NCBI GenBank assembly: GCA_024704175.1
Contig: CP085629.1
Span: 3,100,001-3,164,000 of the forward strand
Direction: 5' to 3'
Length of the DNA: 64,000 bases
From: Paenibacillus sp. P25
GTDB lineage: Bacteria; Bacillota; Bacilli; Paenibacillales; NBRC-103111
This document shows, in pieces, positions 18,537 to 27,849 of this stretch. The notes beneath the pieces are model-generated. The model was not told where the DNA came from, did not search any database, and was given only the letters and a program-made list of their open reading frames with translations. Both the position numbers and the translations under genes were made by a program. Within the stretch, counting starts at the first letter, position 1. Every line of letters starts with the position of its first letter.

Positions 18537-18938
18537 CTACGCGTAATGCGGCACAAGCAGGAAATAACCGGCGAGCGCTACCAGGCCGATTGCAATGGAC
18601 CAGATGCCCAGCGCCCTCTGCCCCTGGGCAAAGGAAACCGTACCGAGGATGACCGATGCCAGGCCGAACAGCGCCGGGAAAACAAACAGGGAGAGCAGCG
18701 ACAAAATGAGGGCCGTGTAGCCCATCCAGCCGCTTCGTTCCCCTGCCGCCTCTTCCTCCAGCCGCTGAGGCTCCGAGGCTCGGTCCGGCTGCATCCGCCG
18801 CCCGTAAATCGGGGTAAGCTCCGCGCCATATTCCTCTTCCGCCCCTCGCCCCGATTCCTTCCTCACTTGTTCCAGCTTGTAATCGCGCTCTGAAAGGTCC
18901 TTCTTTTCATTCAAGGATTTCCGATCGGCTTCCTTCAT
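18537..18938 (-). CDS. Small two-helix membrane protein (DUF4190-like)
   Basis: A 133-residue protein with a highly charged N-terminal half (MKEADRKSLNEKKDLSERDY) and two or three membrane helices in the C-terminal half (YTALILSLLSLFVFPALFGL, AIGLVALAGYFLLV). The helix pattern with GLASVILGTVSFAQGQRALG between resembles DUF4190-type proteins. ATG 18938 follows GGGGGGCGGGAG. Function is unknown; the frame is intact. Confidence 0.6.
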   Translation of the reverse strand: MKEADRKSLNEKKDLSERDYKLEQVRKESGRGAEEEYGAELTPIYGRRMQPDRASEPQRLEEEAAGERSGWMGYTALILSLLSLFVFPALFGLASVILGTVSFAQGQRALGIWSIAIGLVALAGYFLLVPHYA

Positions 18939-18962
18939 CCGCTCCCGCCCCCCTTCTCGCCG

Positions 18963-19172
18963 TTACTTTTTGTTTCTCGGTTCGAAGGTGTGACAACAGG
19001 TATTGCGAACGCTGGATGCCTTGTCCTTGTGATCTTCAAAATCCGCGGCGAATTCCGAATCGTATGCGACTGCGGCATGCTGGTCAACCTCGATCATGAT
19101 CGCTTTCGCATTGCAGTTATTGCCCTTTTCCCAGTAATTGCAATTGGATACGCTGCATTTCACTTCCGGCAT
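18963..19172 (-). CDS. DUF1540 domain protein, Cys-rich
   Basis: A 69-residue protein that starts MPEVKCSVSNCNYWEKGNNC and has CCHTF near its end. The six-cysteine spacing C-x4-C-x6-C is the DUF1540 pattern found in Firmicutes spore-associated or redox proteins; it may bind a metal. ATG 19172 follows AGGGGTGAAG; the longer in-frame start at 19223 is not supported by a site. Conserved length, function unknown. Confidence 0.8.
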   Translation of the reverse strand: MPEVKCSVSNCNYWEKGNNCNAKAIMIEVDQHAAVAYDSEFAADFEDHKDKASSVRNTCCHTFEPRNKK

Positions 19173-19301
19173 AAACTTCACCCCTATCCTGAAATATGTT
19201 TCAGGAGGGCCGATCCCTTTCACAGGCCCATGAACGGGCCGTAGAACGGGCGTAGCCCCCTTTCTCAGCTTGCCCCGCCGAAAAGGAGGTATACCCGGGA
19301 A

Positions 19302-20429
19302 TTATCCGTAAAGCTTGTGATACAGCACCAAATACATGGCATGGGACCAGAGGAGCGGCATGGCCGGAGTTCCCCAACGCTGCACCCTTTCGTCATACGT
19401 ATTCTTATTTTCCAAGGCATCGGGCACTTGTTCCGGAAGCCGTCCCTTGTCATCCGCCTTGGAAGCGATCCAACGAAGCGCCTGCTCCGCCGGTGCGCGG
19501 TCCCCTTCCGCCAGCTTGAGCCAGCCATACCAAGCCGTCAAGAGCGACCACTCTCCACCGCCGTAGTACGTATCGCCGATATACCTGCGCAGGCCACCAT
19601 CCCTTGTCTTTAAATCCCCTTCAATCTTGTCCAGGGTACGCTTCATCACCGGATGATCCGGCTCGAACAAACCGAACGGCTCGCAAAGCCACATCAAGCT
19701 GGCGTCCACCCCGGCGTTGCCGATTCGATGACCGCCTTCCGACGGATTCAAATATTTGACGAAGCGCCCTTCCTCCGGATGAACTGCATGCTCCAACAGA
19801 AATTCACGGATTTCCCGGCATACTTCCTCGAGATCCTGACGGCTCTCCATCTCCGCTATACGCTTCAGCCCCCCATAAATGCAGGCCAAAGTCGAAGGAT
19901 GAATCCCGTCCGAATGCTCCTCCCAGCAGTCAAAATTGGGCGACCGCCAAAACGTCCGCAGATACTCCACCGTAGCATTGACGCTTGCAAGAAACCCTTC
20001 CGGGATCCGGCTCTGTCCGGTTGCCTTCAGGTGGCAGGTGAGCCCCCATAACCAGGCGCCGTAGCCGTCGAGCTGAAAATGTCCCCATTCCGAATGCTCG
20101 TCATCCCGTCCGTCCAGATGGTAGCGGGTGTGCAGAAACTGTTCCTGTCCGATCCACTCGCCGCGGCTGTGTTTTCCAACGAGCATCTCAATATGCCCGA
20201 TTTTATTATGTAGGATACGATTCACCCAGGCGTAAAAGCTTCCGGCACTTTCATGCTTTCCGGCCAGATCCATGGCGTAGGCAATGAAGCTTCCGTCCCG
20301 CGACCAGCTGAACGCATAATGGGAAAAAAGCGGGCAAGCCGTATACCCTCCGCTCGGATGCTGGTTCCATTCGATTAACTTTACGCTGTCTTGCGCAAGT
20401 GCTTTGAACGTGGTTTCCAACGAATTCAT
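19302..20429 (-). CDS. Glycoside hydrolase family 15-like protein
   Basis: A 375-residue (alpha/alpha)6-barrel protein related to glucoamylase/glucodextranase-like GH15 enzymes. Supporting segments are FSWSRDGSFIAYAMDLAG near residue 40, DGRDDEHSEWGHFQLDGYGA near 130, TCHLKATG, and YIGDTYYGGGEWSLLTAWYG near 300, where Glu residues would act in catalysis. No signal peptide, so it is cytoplasmic and likely acts on an imported or storage oligosaccharide. ATG 20429 follows GGGAGAGG. No sugar-transport gene is close. The 78 bases downstream to 19224 hold only short GC-rich dyads. Confidence 0.8.
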   Translation of the reverse strand: MNSLETTFKALAQDSVKLIEWNQHPSGGYTACPLFSHYAFSWSRDGSFIAYAMDLAGKHESAGSFYAWVNRILHNKIGHIEMLVGKHSRGEWIGQEQFLHTRYHLDGRDDEHSEWGHFQLDGYGAWLWGLTCHLKATGQSRIPEGFLASVNATVEYLRTFWRSPNFDCWEEHSDGIHPSTLACIYGGLKRIAEMESRQDLEEVCREIREFLLEHAVHPEEGRFVKYLNPSEGGHRIGNAGVDASLMWLCEPFGLFEPDHPVMKRTLDKIEGDLKTRDGGLRRYIGDTYYGGGEWSLLTAWYGWLKLAEGDRAPAEQALRWIASKADDKGRLPEQVPDALENKNTYDERVQRWGTPAMPLLWSHAMYLVLYHKLYG

Positions 20430-20552
20430 CCTCTCCCTCTTTATCCTGGCCAGGATAAACGGCTACGCCGTCCTTGTCTTGCAAGGACCAGCGCATTTAA
20501 CAAGGCCCCTGCGAAGCTATAAGTTACGAAAACTTATAATTCTAATCAACTA

Positions 20553-20585
20553 AAGAAAAAGAGATGCTTTAAGGGCACCTCTCCT
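20553..20585 (-). terminator. Terminator after ypuI
   Basis: AGAGATGC and GCACCTCT pair with one G-T on the minus strand and are followed by TTTTTCTTT. A further dyad TATAAGTT/AACTTATA lies at about 20518-20539. Confidence 0.65.
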
Positions 20586-20613
20586 CTTTTGTCTATGGTC
20601 AGCCGGGGCAGGC

Positions 20614-21114
20614 TTAAACCTTCTCCCCTTGCATTCTTTTCTGAGTAATGTAATCCGTTTCGTAGTAAGCCAAATCCTCGCGGAGCGTTTCAAAAATTTT
20701 GGACAGCTCAATCGTCAGATCGCGGACAACACGGATCGGTTTCTTGCGGAAGCGGATGGCATCCTGGCCCGTATAAGCATAACGGCCGTCTTCGGAATAG
20801 CATTCGTTCTTCGGATAAAAGAAACTGTTCACGCAGGTATGATAAACCTCATAAAGTACCTTTTCGGAGTAATCCTGGTTGAAGTTCGGACGGCGCAGCG
20901 CGACACCCAGCTTCTCGTAGGCCACTTCGCTGAACACAAGCAGATGACGCGTATCCGTAAGATATCCCTTATAAAAATCAACCATAGCAGGATCATTCTC
21001 GGAATTTAACTGCTGAAGGGAATGCTCGTTCAAGAACGTCTCCATTTTAGCGATCGCTTCGCTCAACTTGGTTCTCGTCGTTTCACAAAGATTTTTTACA
21101 TTGGATGCTGACAT
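20614..21114 (-). CDS. ypuI: YpuI family (DUF3907) protein
   Basis: A 166-residue soluble protein whose sequence MSASNVKNLCETTRTKLSEA, VALRRPNFNQDYSEKVLYEV and NSFFYPKNECYSEDGRYAYT matches YpuI of B. subtilis. Members are conserved in spore-formers; the function is unknown. ATG 21114 follows GAGGTC. It is divergent from the protease gene; the 205-base gap holds both promoters, though I cannot define them, and a small CCGGGaaaaCCCGG dyad. The frame is intact. Confidence 0.8.
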   Translation of the reverse strand: MSASNVKNLCETTRTKLSEAIAKMETFLNEHSLQQLNSENDPAMVDFYKGYLTDTRHLLVFSEVAYEKLGVALRRPNFNQDYSEKVLYEVYHTCVNSFFYPKNECYSEDGRYAYTGQDAIRFRKKPIRVVRDLTIELSKIFETLREDLAYYETDYITQKRMQGEKV

Positions 21115-21319
21115 TAAAAGACCTCCTCAACTTAAAAAGCCCAGCCTGAACTGGCAAAACGACCTATATGAACATCCTACCATAAAATCCGGCCAAAAGT
21201 AATATCTAAATAGCCTATCCGGGAAAACCCGGTCCTCCTGCCATTTTTTCTCCCGACATAAGTATACCCGCTGCGGGAAATCTAACGGTAAATTGCATGA
21301 TTCAGGAGGCATGAACGCC

Positions 21320-23211
21320 ATGTGGAAATACTTCTTATCCTTGATGCTTGTTGCGGCTGTAGCCGTGCTGGTGTTCCCGCGAAGCGAGAATACGGTGACG
21401 CCGGAATCCGTCTCCCCGCCGCGGAAATCCGCATGAAACAAGCGGCCCTGCAGCAGGACGTGGCCTTGACCGATCAGTTATGCCGAAACCAATGCAGCAT
21501 GGAGCTGCACCGGATCGCATACGATATGGCCGGTCAGACGACGGCGGAGCGTACCAAGACCTTGAAGGAGCCGCGGACGATGCACCCGCATATGCAGCAC
21601 CTGATTTGGACCGACCGCGGCAAACCGCTCGCGGAAGGAATCTCGGTCGGCGCCGTGAACGAACAAGCCCGGGCCGAAGCCGAGAAGCGTATGGCGGAAG
21701 CCAAGCGCCGGCTGGAAAACGGCGAAACGTATCAATCCGAACCGTTCCAGGCGGACGGCGCCGCCTTCTTCGTTCTTGGCGTCCCGGCGAATAACCTGCA
21801 GAACGGGATCATCGGCGTGGTCCAGCAGCAAATTTTAAGTGAAGTGACCCATCATCAGCTGAAGAACCTCAGAATCGTCCCGTACCCGAGCCAGGGCAAG
21901 TATAAGGTGGAATCCGTGGATTCCCAGACGCTTCATAAAGTGAACGTCGGGCATCCGGAAGATAACGAAGGCACGAGCCATTATCATATGAACCAGGTCG
22001 TCGTGAAATTCAAACGGGAGCCCTCTGCCGGCGAGCTAAAACAAATTCAGGACGAGATCCGCGGCGACCACGTTCAAAAGCTGGGGTATACGTACGTATT
22101 CGAATCCCCGCATATGGAAGCCAAGCGACTGATGACCTATTTTAAAAAATGGAACATCGAATATGCCGAACCCCACTTCTTATACTTAACCAACGAGGGG
22201 CCGGCCGCACCTGACGCAGGTACGTTTACGCCCAACGACTCGCTCTACCGGCGGTATCAATGGAACCTGCCGATCATCGATACGGAGGCCGGCTGGAATG
22301 TAACCAAAGGCTCCAACAATGTCATCGTAGGGGTTGTCGATACCGGGGTCGACCTGAATCATCAAGATTTGCGGGATCAGCTCGTCAGCGGCTTCAATGT
22401 GGTAAATCCCGATCAGAAGCCGCAGGACGATGTTGGACACGGTACCCATGTGGCCGGAACGATCGGCGCCATCGTCAATAACAATCTCGGCATTGCCGGA
22501 ATGAGCTGGTATAACAAGGTTATGCCCGTCAAAGTCCTCGATTCGTCCGGTGCCGGCAGCACTTATGCGGTAGCGCAGGGCATCATCTGGGCAACAGACC
22601 ACGGAGCCAAGGTCATTAATATGAGTCTCGGCAATTATGCCGACGCCCAGTTCCTGCATGACGCCATCAAGTATGCTTATGACCGTGACGTGGTGCTGAT
22701 CGCTGCGAGCGGCAACGATAATACCAACCGTCCGGGCTATCCGGCCGCATACCCGGAAGTGTTCGCCGTCGCGGCGGCGGATTCGAACAAAAATAAGGCG
22801 CCTTTCTCCAACTATGGAGATTACATTGATGTGGCAGCACCGGGGGTAAGCATTGCCAGTACCTATCCGCATAACCAGTATGCGGCGCTGTCCGGTACCT
22901 CCATGGCTAGTCCGCACGTGACCGCTTTGGCCGCGCTCATTCGGTCGGTCAACCCGGCGCTTAAGAATACGGAGGTCATGGATATCATGCGCAAGTCGGC
23001 CATGGATGTCGGCCCCGCCGGTAAGGACCCGTACTTCGGCTACGGTCTGATCGACGTCGCCGCTGCGCTGCAAGCGGCTCAGCCCGCCGGCACGGCGCCT
23101 GTTCAGAATACGCCGGCTCCGAATGCTACACCGGCGCCCCCCCAACAGACCCTTTCGGGCCTGCAGGATTGGACGCAGCGTTTGTTAAATCAGCTTTTTC
23201 CGGGCAGATGA
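21320..23211 (+). CDS. Subtilisin-like S8 family serine protease (frameshifted in the propeptide)
   Basis: A secreted serine protease of about 630 residues. ATG 21320 is 10 bases after AGGAGG; the ATG at 21311 is too close. The signal peptide reads MWKYFLSLMLVAAVAVLVFP. The frame breaks at the C4 run 21414-21417; one more C joins ESVSP to AAEIRMKQAALQQDVALTDQ. A long pro-region with an inhibitor-I9-like part (VVVKFKREPSAGELKQIQDE) precedes the catalytic domain: Asp in VGVVDTGVDLNH, His in GHGTHVAGTIGA, Asn in AASGNDN, Ser in SGTSMASPH. The C-terminal tail is Pro/Ala/Thr-rich and ends in a short helical segment. The pattern resembles thermitase-like extracellular proteases; the tail may anchor it to the wall. 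Confidence 0.9.
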
Positions 23212-23252
23212 TTAACGAAATGCGTGCACACAAAAAAAGACGGCACAAAGCG

Positions 23253-23278
23253 AAGAACCGCCTCATGAGGCGGTTCTT
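23253..23278 (+). terminator. Strong palindromic terminator
   Basis: AAGAACCGCC and GGCGGTTCTT flank TCATGA in a perfect 26-base palindrome, between the convergent protease gene and rnpB. The T-run is weak on both strands, so it may be processed or act as a bidirectional barrier. Confidence 0.6.
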
Positions 23279-23323
23279 CCGCATAATATAGCCATCTATA
23301 CATCCGGTTGCGATGGGCTGAAA

Positions 23324-23740
23324 GAAAGTTTGCCGTAAGCCGGGTTCTGTGCTTCCAGTGGTCGTAACGGGTGCCACCCTCCCACCGTTGAAGCGACAAT
23401 CATCTATCTAGGCCATACATTGCTGTATGGCTCAAGCGACCAACCCGAACGCACCTCGGGCAAAGGCTGTCCCCGAAAGGACTGCGTTCCATTAGGTCTT
23501 GCTCCAAATGGGGTTTACCAGGAACGATGTCACCATAGTTCCTCGTGGTCTCTTACACCACGGTTCCACCCTTGCCTGTGCTTGCCGACGCAAAGCGTCA
23601 GTGCGCCATCGGCGGTCCGTTTCTGTGGCACTAGCCTTCAGCTCGCGCTGACTGGACGTTATCCAGCATCCCGCCCTATGGAGCCCGGACTTTCCTCTCG
23701 CAGCCTCAAAGGGCCGCCAGCGATTGTCTGTCAAACTTTC
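23324..23740 (-). ncRNA. rnpB: RNase P RNA, class A-like
   Basis: Catalytic RNA that matures tRNA 5' ends. The two ends pair (GAAAGTTTG at the 5' end, CAAACTTTC at the 3' end, helix P1). Conserved core elements are GAGGAAAGTCCGGGCTCC near the 5' end, GGTAAACCCCATTTGGAGC in the P15 loop that binds the tRNA CCA end, AGAGACCACG, and ACAGAACCCGGCTTAC near the 3' end. About 417 nt. The order of the P13/P14 hairpins and the P15-P17 region resembles the ancestral class A of E. coli more than the class B of B. subtilis. Small reading frames drawn across this gene are not real. Confidence 0.95.
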
Positions 23741-23762
23741 TTTTGCAACTGATGCATTTGCT

Positions 23763-23791
23763 AGTATACAGGGAATCCGGCAAAAAAACAA
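23763..23791 (-). promoter_or_regulatory. Sigma-A promoter of rnpB
   Basis: On the minus strand TTGTTT (23791-23786), a 17-base spacer, and TATACT (23768-23763), about 25 bases before the mature 5' end. Confidence 0.7.
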
Positions 23792-23801
23792 CTGGAGTTT
23801 A

Positions 23802-24919
23802 TTAGACGAAACGGAAAGGCTCGGTATGCACCTTCGAAGCGGTAACCGTTGTGGACCATTTCCGGTCCTGCAGTTTCTTCTGCAAAATATCCGCCACGCC
23901 CTGCTTCATAATCTTCTCCACGTTATGGCCCGGATCGATCAGGAGCAATGCCTGCGGCAAGCGCATCGTGAGCCGTATGATAATCAATATCGCCCGTAAT
24001 CAGCACGTCCGCGCCGGCGAAGATCGCATGCCTCACATAGCGGGAGCCCGATCCCCCCCAGAACCGCAGCTTTCCGGATGAGGCGGTCGGGATCGCCGAC
24101 CACGCGCAGTGCGGGAACCTCAAAAACCCCCTTCACCAAAGCGCACAACTCGCTAAGCGTCATAGGCTTCGGCGGCTTGCCTGCGCGCCCCAAACCGAAG
24201 GAGCGTGTTTTGAGATCCAGCGGATACAAGTCGTAAGCTACTTCCTCATAAGGATGGGCCTTCAGCATAGCCTGCACCGCTTTGCGTTCGATACTCTGCG
24301 ATACGATCGTTTCGATGCGGATCTCTTTGACCGCTTCCAGCTTGCCCTGACGGCCGATAAACGGATCGGTGCCTTCCCGGGGCATGAATGTGCCCGTACC
24401 TTCGATATTGAAGCTGCAGTGGCTGTAATCGCCGATCCAGCCTGCTCCCGCCTCGAACAAGGCCTGCCGTACTTTCTCGGCATGATCCTGGGGTACGAAG
24501 ACGACCAGCTTCTTGAGCTTGTCTGTATGTACTTCTTCCAAGGGCTCTGTCTTGGTCAGCCCAATCGCTTCGGCCATCATGTCGTTGATTCCGCCGTCCG
24601 CCACATCCAGGTTGGTATGGGCGATATACACGGCAATATCGTGCTTGATCAGCTTCTCGTAGAGGCGGCCTGCAGGCGTATCCGTTTGAATATGAGGCAG
24701 CGGCCGGTAAATAATGGCATGATGGGCGATGATCAAATCGGCCTGCTCGCGGATCGCCTCCTCGACGACTTCATCCGTTACGTCCAGCGCAACCAGCACT
24801 TTCTTGACTTCTTTATACAAGGAGCCCAGCTGAAGGCCGATCTTATCGTCGGCGACCGCATAGGATTTGGGTGCGAATTCCTCCATCAACTGGATGACGG
24901 CTTGGCCTTTAGCGTACAT
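23802..24919 (-). CDS. yqfO: Nif3-like dinuclear metal-centre protein YqfO (frameshifted)
   Basis: A hexameric Nif3/DUF34 family protein of about 372 residues with two metal-binding halves and an inserted PII-like middle domain. Ligands are visible in LIIAHHAIIYRPL and AHTNLDVADGG; the C-terminal half has the GDIDYHTAHDA motif. ATG 24919 follows GAGGAGGTGC and overlaps the end of trmK by 34 bases. Two breaks: the C7 run 24053-24059 must lose one C (LGG to SGSRYVRHAIFAGADV), and one base is missing near 23940 to join AAGIA to LLLIDPGHNVEKIM. The family may act in GTP cyclohydrolase-like or quality-control reactions; its role is debated. Confidence 0.9.
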
Positions 24920-25656
24920 TCCAGCACCTCCTCGATTTGCTTCATTTCTTTCCGGACGGACGCCAGCTTGCTGCGGGAAGCTTCCCCTGAAGACTGCGTC
25001 AATTGGCCGCAAATTCGCTCCAGCTTGGACAGCTCCCGCCGCCATTTTTCCATCCAAACCGGAGACGCTTCCATGATAAAATAGGGACCCATGTGCAGCA
25101 GCAGCTCCACATCGGCCACCGCGCCTCCGGGCAGGGTAAAGGGGCTGTACAGCTCCCGGTTGGTCACGGACGTCTCGGAAGACGGGACCGCGGTCAAAAT
25201 TTCATAAATTTTGTCCTCTTCCTCCAGAATACGTTCGGAGATCAGCACCCAATCCTGATCGAGAAGCCACCGCCGGACAATGGATTCTCCTACATTCGGC
25301 TGCAATATGAGCCGGTTGACTCCGGAGAGCTTCGTCCTCCCGTTATCCAGTATGGAAGTAATCAGAGCTCCGCCCATTCCGGCAATGGTAATCACATCCA
25401 CTTCTCCAGGAGCGATAACCTCCAGTCCGTCCCCATGGCGGACTTCAATGACATCCGCTAAGCCGGCTCCGTTCACTTGTTTCATGGCCGCTTCCAGCGG
25501 ACCCGGATTCACCTCTCCGGCAATACCGTGAGTAATAATACCCCGTTCCGCCAGATACGAAGGCAGCAGGGCGTGATCTGAGCCGATATCGGCGAGCCGG
25601 TCGCCGGCAGGGACATCCTCAGCAATCATTTCTAATCTTCTTGACAATCGCAGCAT
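24886..25656 (-). CDS. trmK: tRNA (adenine22-N1)-methyltransferase
   Basis: Makes 1-methyladenosine at position 22 of some tRNAs. The SAM motif is RLADIGSDHALLPSYLAERG at residues 20-40, with the family segment VITIAGMGGALITSILDNGR near 90 and LILQPNVGESIVRRWL near 115. The C-terminal helical extension (MEKWRRELSKLERICGQLTQ) is also typical. Intact, 256 residues. ATG 25656 touches the TAA of the upstream gene (TAAATG), and its end overlaps yqfO, as in B. subtilis yqfN-yqfO. Confidence 0.95.
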   Translation of the reverse strand: MLRLSRRLEMIAEDVPAGDRLADIGSDHALLPSYLAERGIITHGIAGEVNPGPLEAAMKQVNGAGLADVIEVRHGDGLEVIAPGEVDVITIAGMGGALITSILDNGRTKLSGVNRLILQPNVGESIVRRWLLDQDWVLISERILEEEDKIYEILTAVPSSETSVTNRELYSPFTLPGGAVADVELLLHMGPYFIMEASPVWMEKWRRELSKLERICGQLTQSSGEASRSKLASVRKEMKQIEEVLECTLKAKPSSS

Positions 25657-26491
25657 TTAGGCAACCCACTCTGTCCAGTTTTTTCGCAAAGCGAACAGTA
25701 AACTTCCTTCCGTTACGAGCTTCGCCAGCAGCATCCACTGCACGGTTTCTGCACCATACTTCCCGGCATAAAGCATACCATACAATTCAGGCATATACCA
25801 AACGGTCAGGCTTACCAGAAAAAAAACAAGGGCGACTTGCCGCGTTCTCTCGTGAATCATCCAGGAAAGCCAGCCGAATAAGAGCGAAAGCGGCTGACCA
25901 GCTCAGCTCCAGCGTCATCCAGCTTAAAGAGTCCAGCTGATAATGAAGCGACCACCCGTAGCAGAAGACCAGGCCCACCCAGCCGCAGTATTGAAACAAG
26001 GCAAGCCGTGCAGCCAGCCCGGTCACCATCCAGAGGAAGCCGCATAAGGTCACGTAGGAAACGATGGTCACCGAGGCATCGACTCCATGAAGCCTTAATA
26101 AATAGACCCCGATGAACAGCAGGAACAGCGAAGCCATGCCGAGCAAGATTTGAGAGGCTACCGGTTCACTAGTTCGTTTAGAGCCTCCCCAAAGATAAAG
26201 ACCTGACAAAATCAGGAAAGCGACCCCTATTTGCATTGGTAATTCAAAAGCGTTAAAATGAAGAGCAATAAAGGATAAACCGGCTAATGACCCAAATAGC
26301 AGCACCCAGATTTTCCAATTGCTGTTTCTTATCGTACCCGGATCCATTCCGAAGAGTCCGGTCGCTTTCGGTTTTTCCTGGCCGTCTTCCAAATAAATAT
26401 TCAGCAAGAAATCGCAGTACTGCTCAGGAAGCGACCGGCTCCTGCGCCAATGCTCAATTTCGCGGATGATGATCTTTTTCTTTTCTTCCAT
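25657..26491 (-). CDS. Multi-pass membrane protein of unknown function (frameshifted)
   Basis: About 278 residues with a soluble N-terminal part (EIEHWRRSRSLPEQYCDFLL) and seven or eight membrane helices. The frame changes near 25876-25885: one base is missing to join SAAFAL to FGWLSWMIHERTRQVALVFF, and the protein ends at 25657 directly against the trmK start. ATG 26491 follows GGGAGG. Similar proteins often lie between rpoD and trmK in Paenibacillus-like genomes, which fits here. No transporter or enzyme motif is visible. Confidence 0.65.
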
Positions 26492-26560
26492 ATCGGAGCA
26501 GAACCTCCCTTCACCGTCGTTGTCATCCTTAGCTCATTACTTTATCGGTAAAGGGAACAC

Positions 26561-26598
26561 AAAAAATTAGACCTTCCTGCAGGGAAGCAGAAAGGCCA
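26561..26598 (-). terminator. Terminator after rpoD
   Basis: GGCCTTTC and GGAAGGTC form an imperfect stem on the minus strand, followed by TAATTTTTTG. It lies 38 bases past the rpoD stop. Confidence 0.65.
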
Positions 26599-26635
26599 TC
26601 CAAGTTACATATCTCCCATTCCGGAAAATCAGGCA

Positions 26636-27752
26636 CTATTCGAGAAAATCCTTCAGACGCTTGCTTCGGCTCGGATGGCGCAGCTTCCGCAGCGCCTTGG
26701 CTTCAATCTGGCGAATCCGTTCACGCGTGACGCCGAACACCTTGCCCACTTCCTCGAGTGTGCGGGTGCGGCCGTCGTCCAGGCCAAAGCGCAGACGCAG
26801 CACGTTCTCTTCGCGTTCCGTTAAAGTGTCGAGCACGTCCTCCAGCTGTTCCTTCAGCAATTCGTAAGCGGCGGCATCGGCCGGAGCCAAAGCTTCCTGG
26901 TCCTCGATGAAATCTCCCAAGTGCGAATCATCTTCCTCGCCGATCGGCGTTTCGAGTGAAACCGGCTCTTGTGCGATTTTCATAATTTCACGGACTTTAT
27001 CCGTACTGAGGTCCATTTCCTTCGCGATTTCCTCCGGCGTGGGTTCCCGACCCAGCTCTTGAAGCAGTTGCCGCGATACCCGGATCAGCTTGTTGATCGT
27101 TTCCACCATATGGACCGGAATCCGGATCGTTCTGGCTTGATCCGCGATCGCTCGGGTAATCGCCTGACGAATCCACCATGTCGCGTAAGTACTGAACTTA
27201 AACCCTTTATCGTGGTCGAATTTCTCGACCGCCTTAATCAGACCCATGTTGCCTTCCTGGATCAAATCCAGGAACAGCATGCCGCGTCCGACATACCGCT
27301 TCGCGATGCTAACGACAAGACGGAGGTTGGCTTCGGCCAAGCGGCGCTTCGCTTCCTCGTCGCCGAGCTCGATCCGTTTGGCAAGCTGTACCTCATCTTC
27401 AGCGGAGAGCAGCGGCACCCGCCCGATTTCCTTCAAATACATGCGGACCGGATCATTAATCTTGATTCCCGGCGGAAGCGACAAATCGTCATCGAAATGG
27501 AAATCGTCATGCTCCTGATCCGGATGCATGTCGTGTTCCTCATCGGATTCGTTGCCCACATCGATTCCATTCTCCTGAAGCTGTTCGAAAAATTCATCGA
27601 TCTGCTCAGGATCTTGATCGAAAGGAGCCAGTTTTTCCATAATTTCTTTATAAGTCAAAGAGGAACGTTTCTTGCCTTGTTCGATCAGCTCGCTCCTTGA
27701 CCTGTTCCAACGTGAGCTCTGTCTCTATTTCCGTACGTTGATCGTTCGCCAT
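26636..27752 (-). CDS. rpoD: Primary RNA polymerase sigma factor (SigA), frameshifted near the start
   Basis: Housekeeping sigma factor of about 371 residues. Region 1.2-2 ([20 protein letters not shown], then [20 protein letters not shown]) and region 4.2 ([20 protein letters not shown]) are complete. ATG 27752 follows GGGAGGAGGG. The first codons read [20 protein letters not shown]; the frame must lose one base near 27697-27701 to continue [20 protein letters not shown], which matches SigA. Because the gene is essential, this break is almost surely an error of the sequence. Order dnaG-rpoD is the conserved Gram-positive macromolecular-synthesis operon. Confidence 0.95.
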
Positions 27753-27849
27753 GTTCCAACTCCCTCCTCCCTAGGTTCACTCTTAACCGCGTCTGGCATC
27801 CCGCGCTAAGATGATTTCAACAGCTCTACTAGGGATTTAATCTCACTTG

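Noticed and set aside
23420..23791. Open frames across 23420-23791 on both strands
   Set aside because: They lie inside the RNase P RNA gene and have no coding character.
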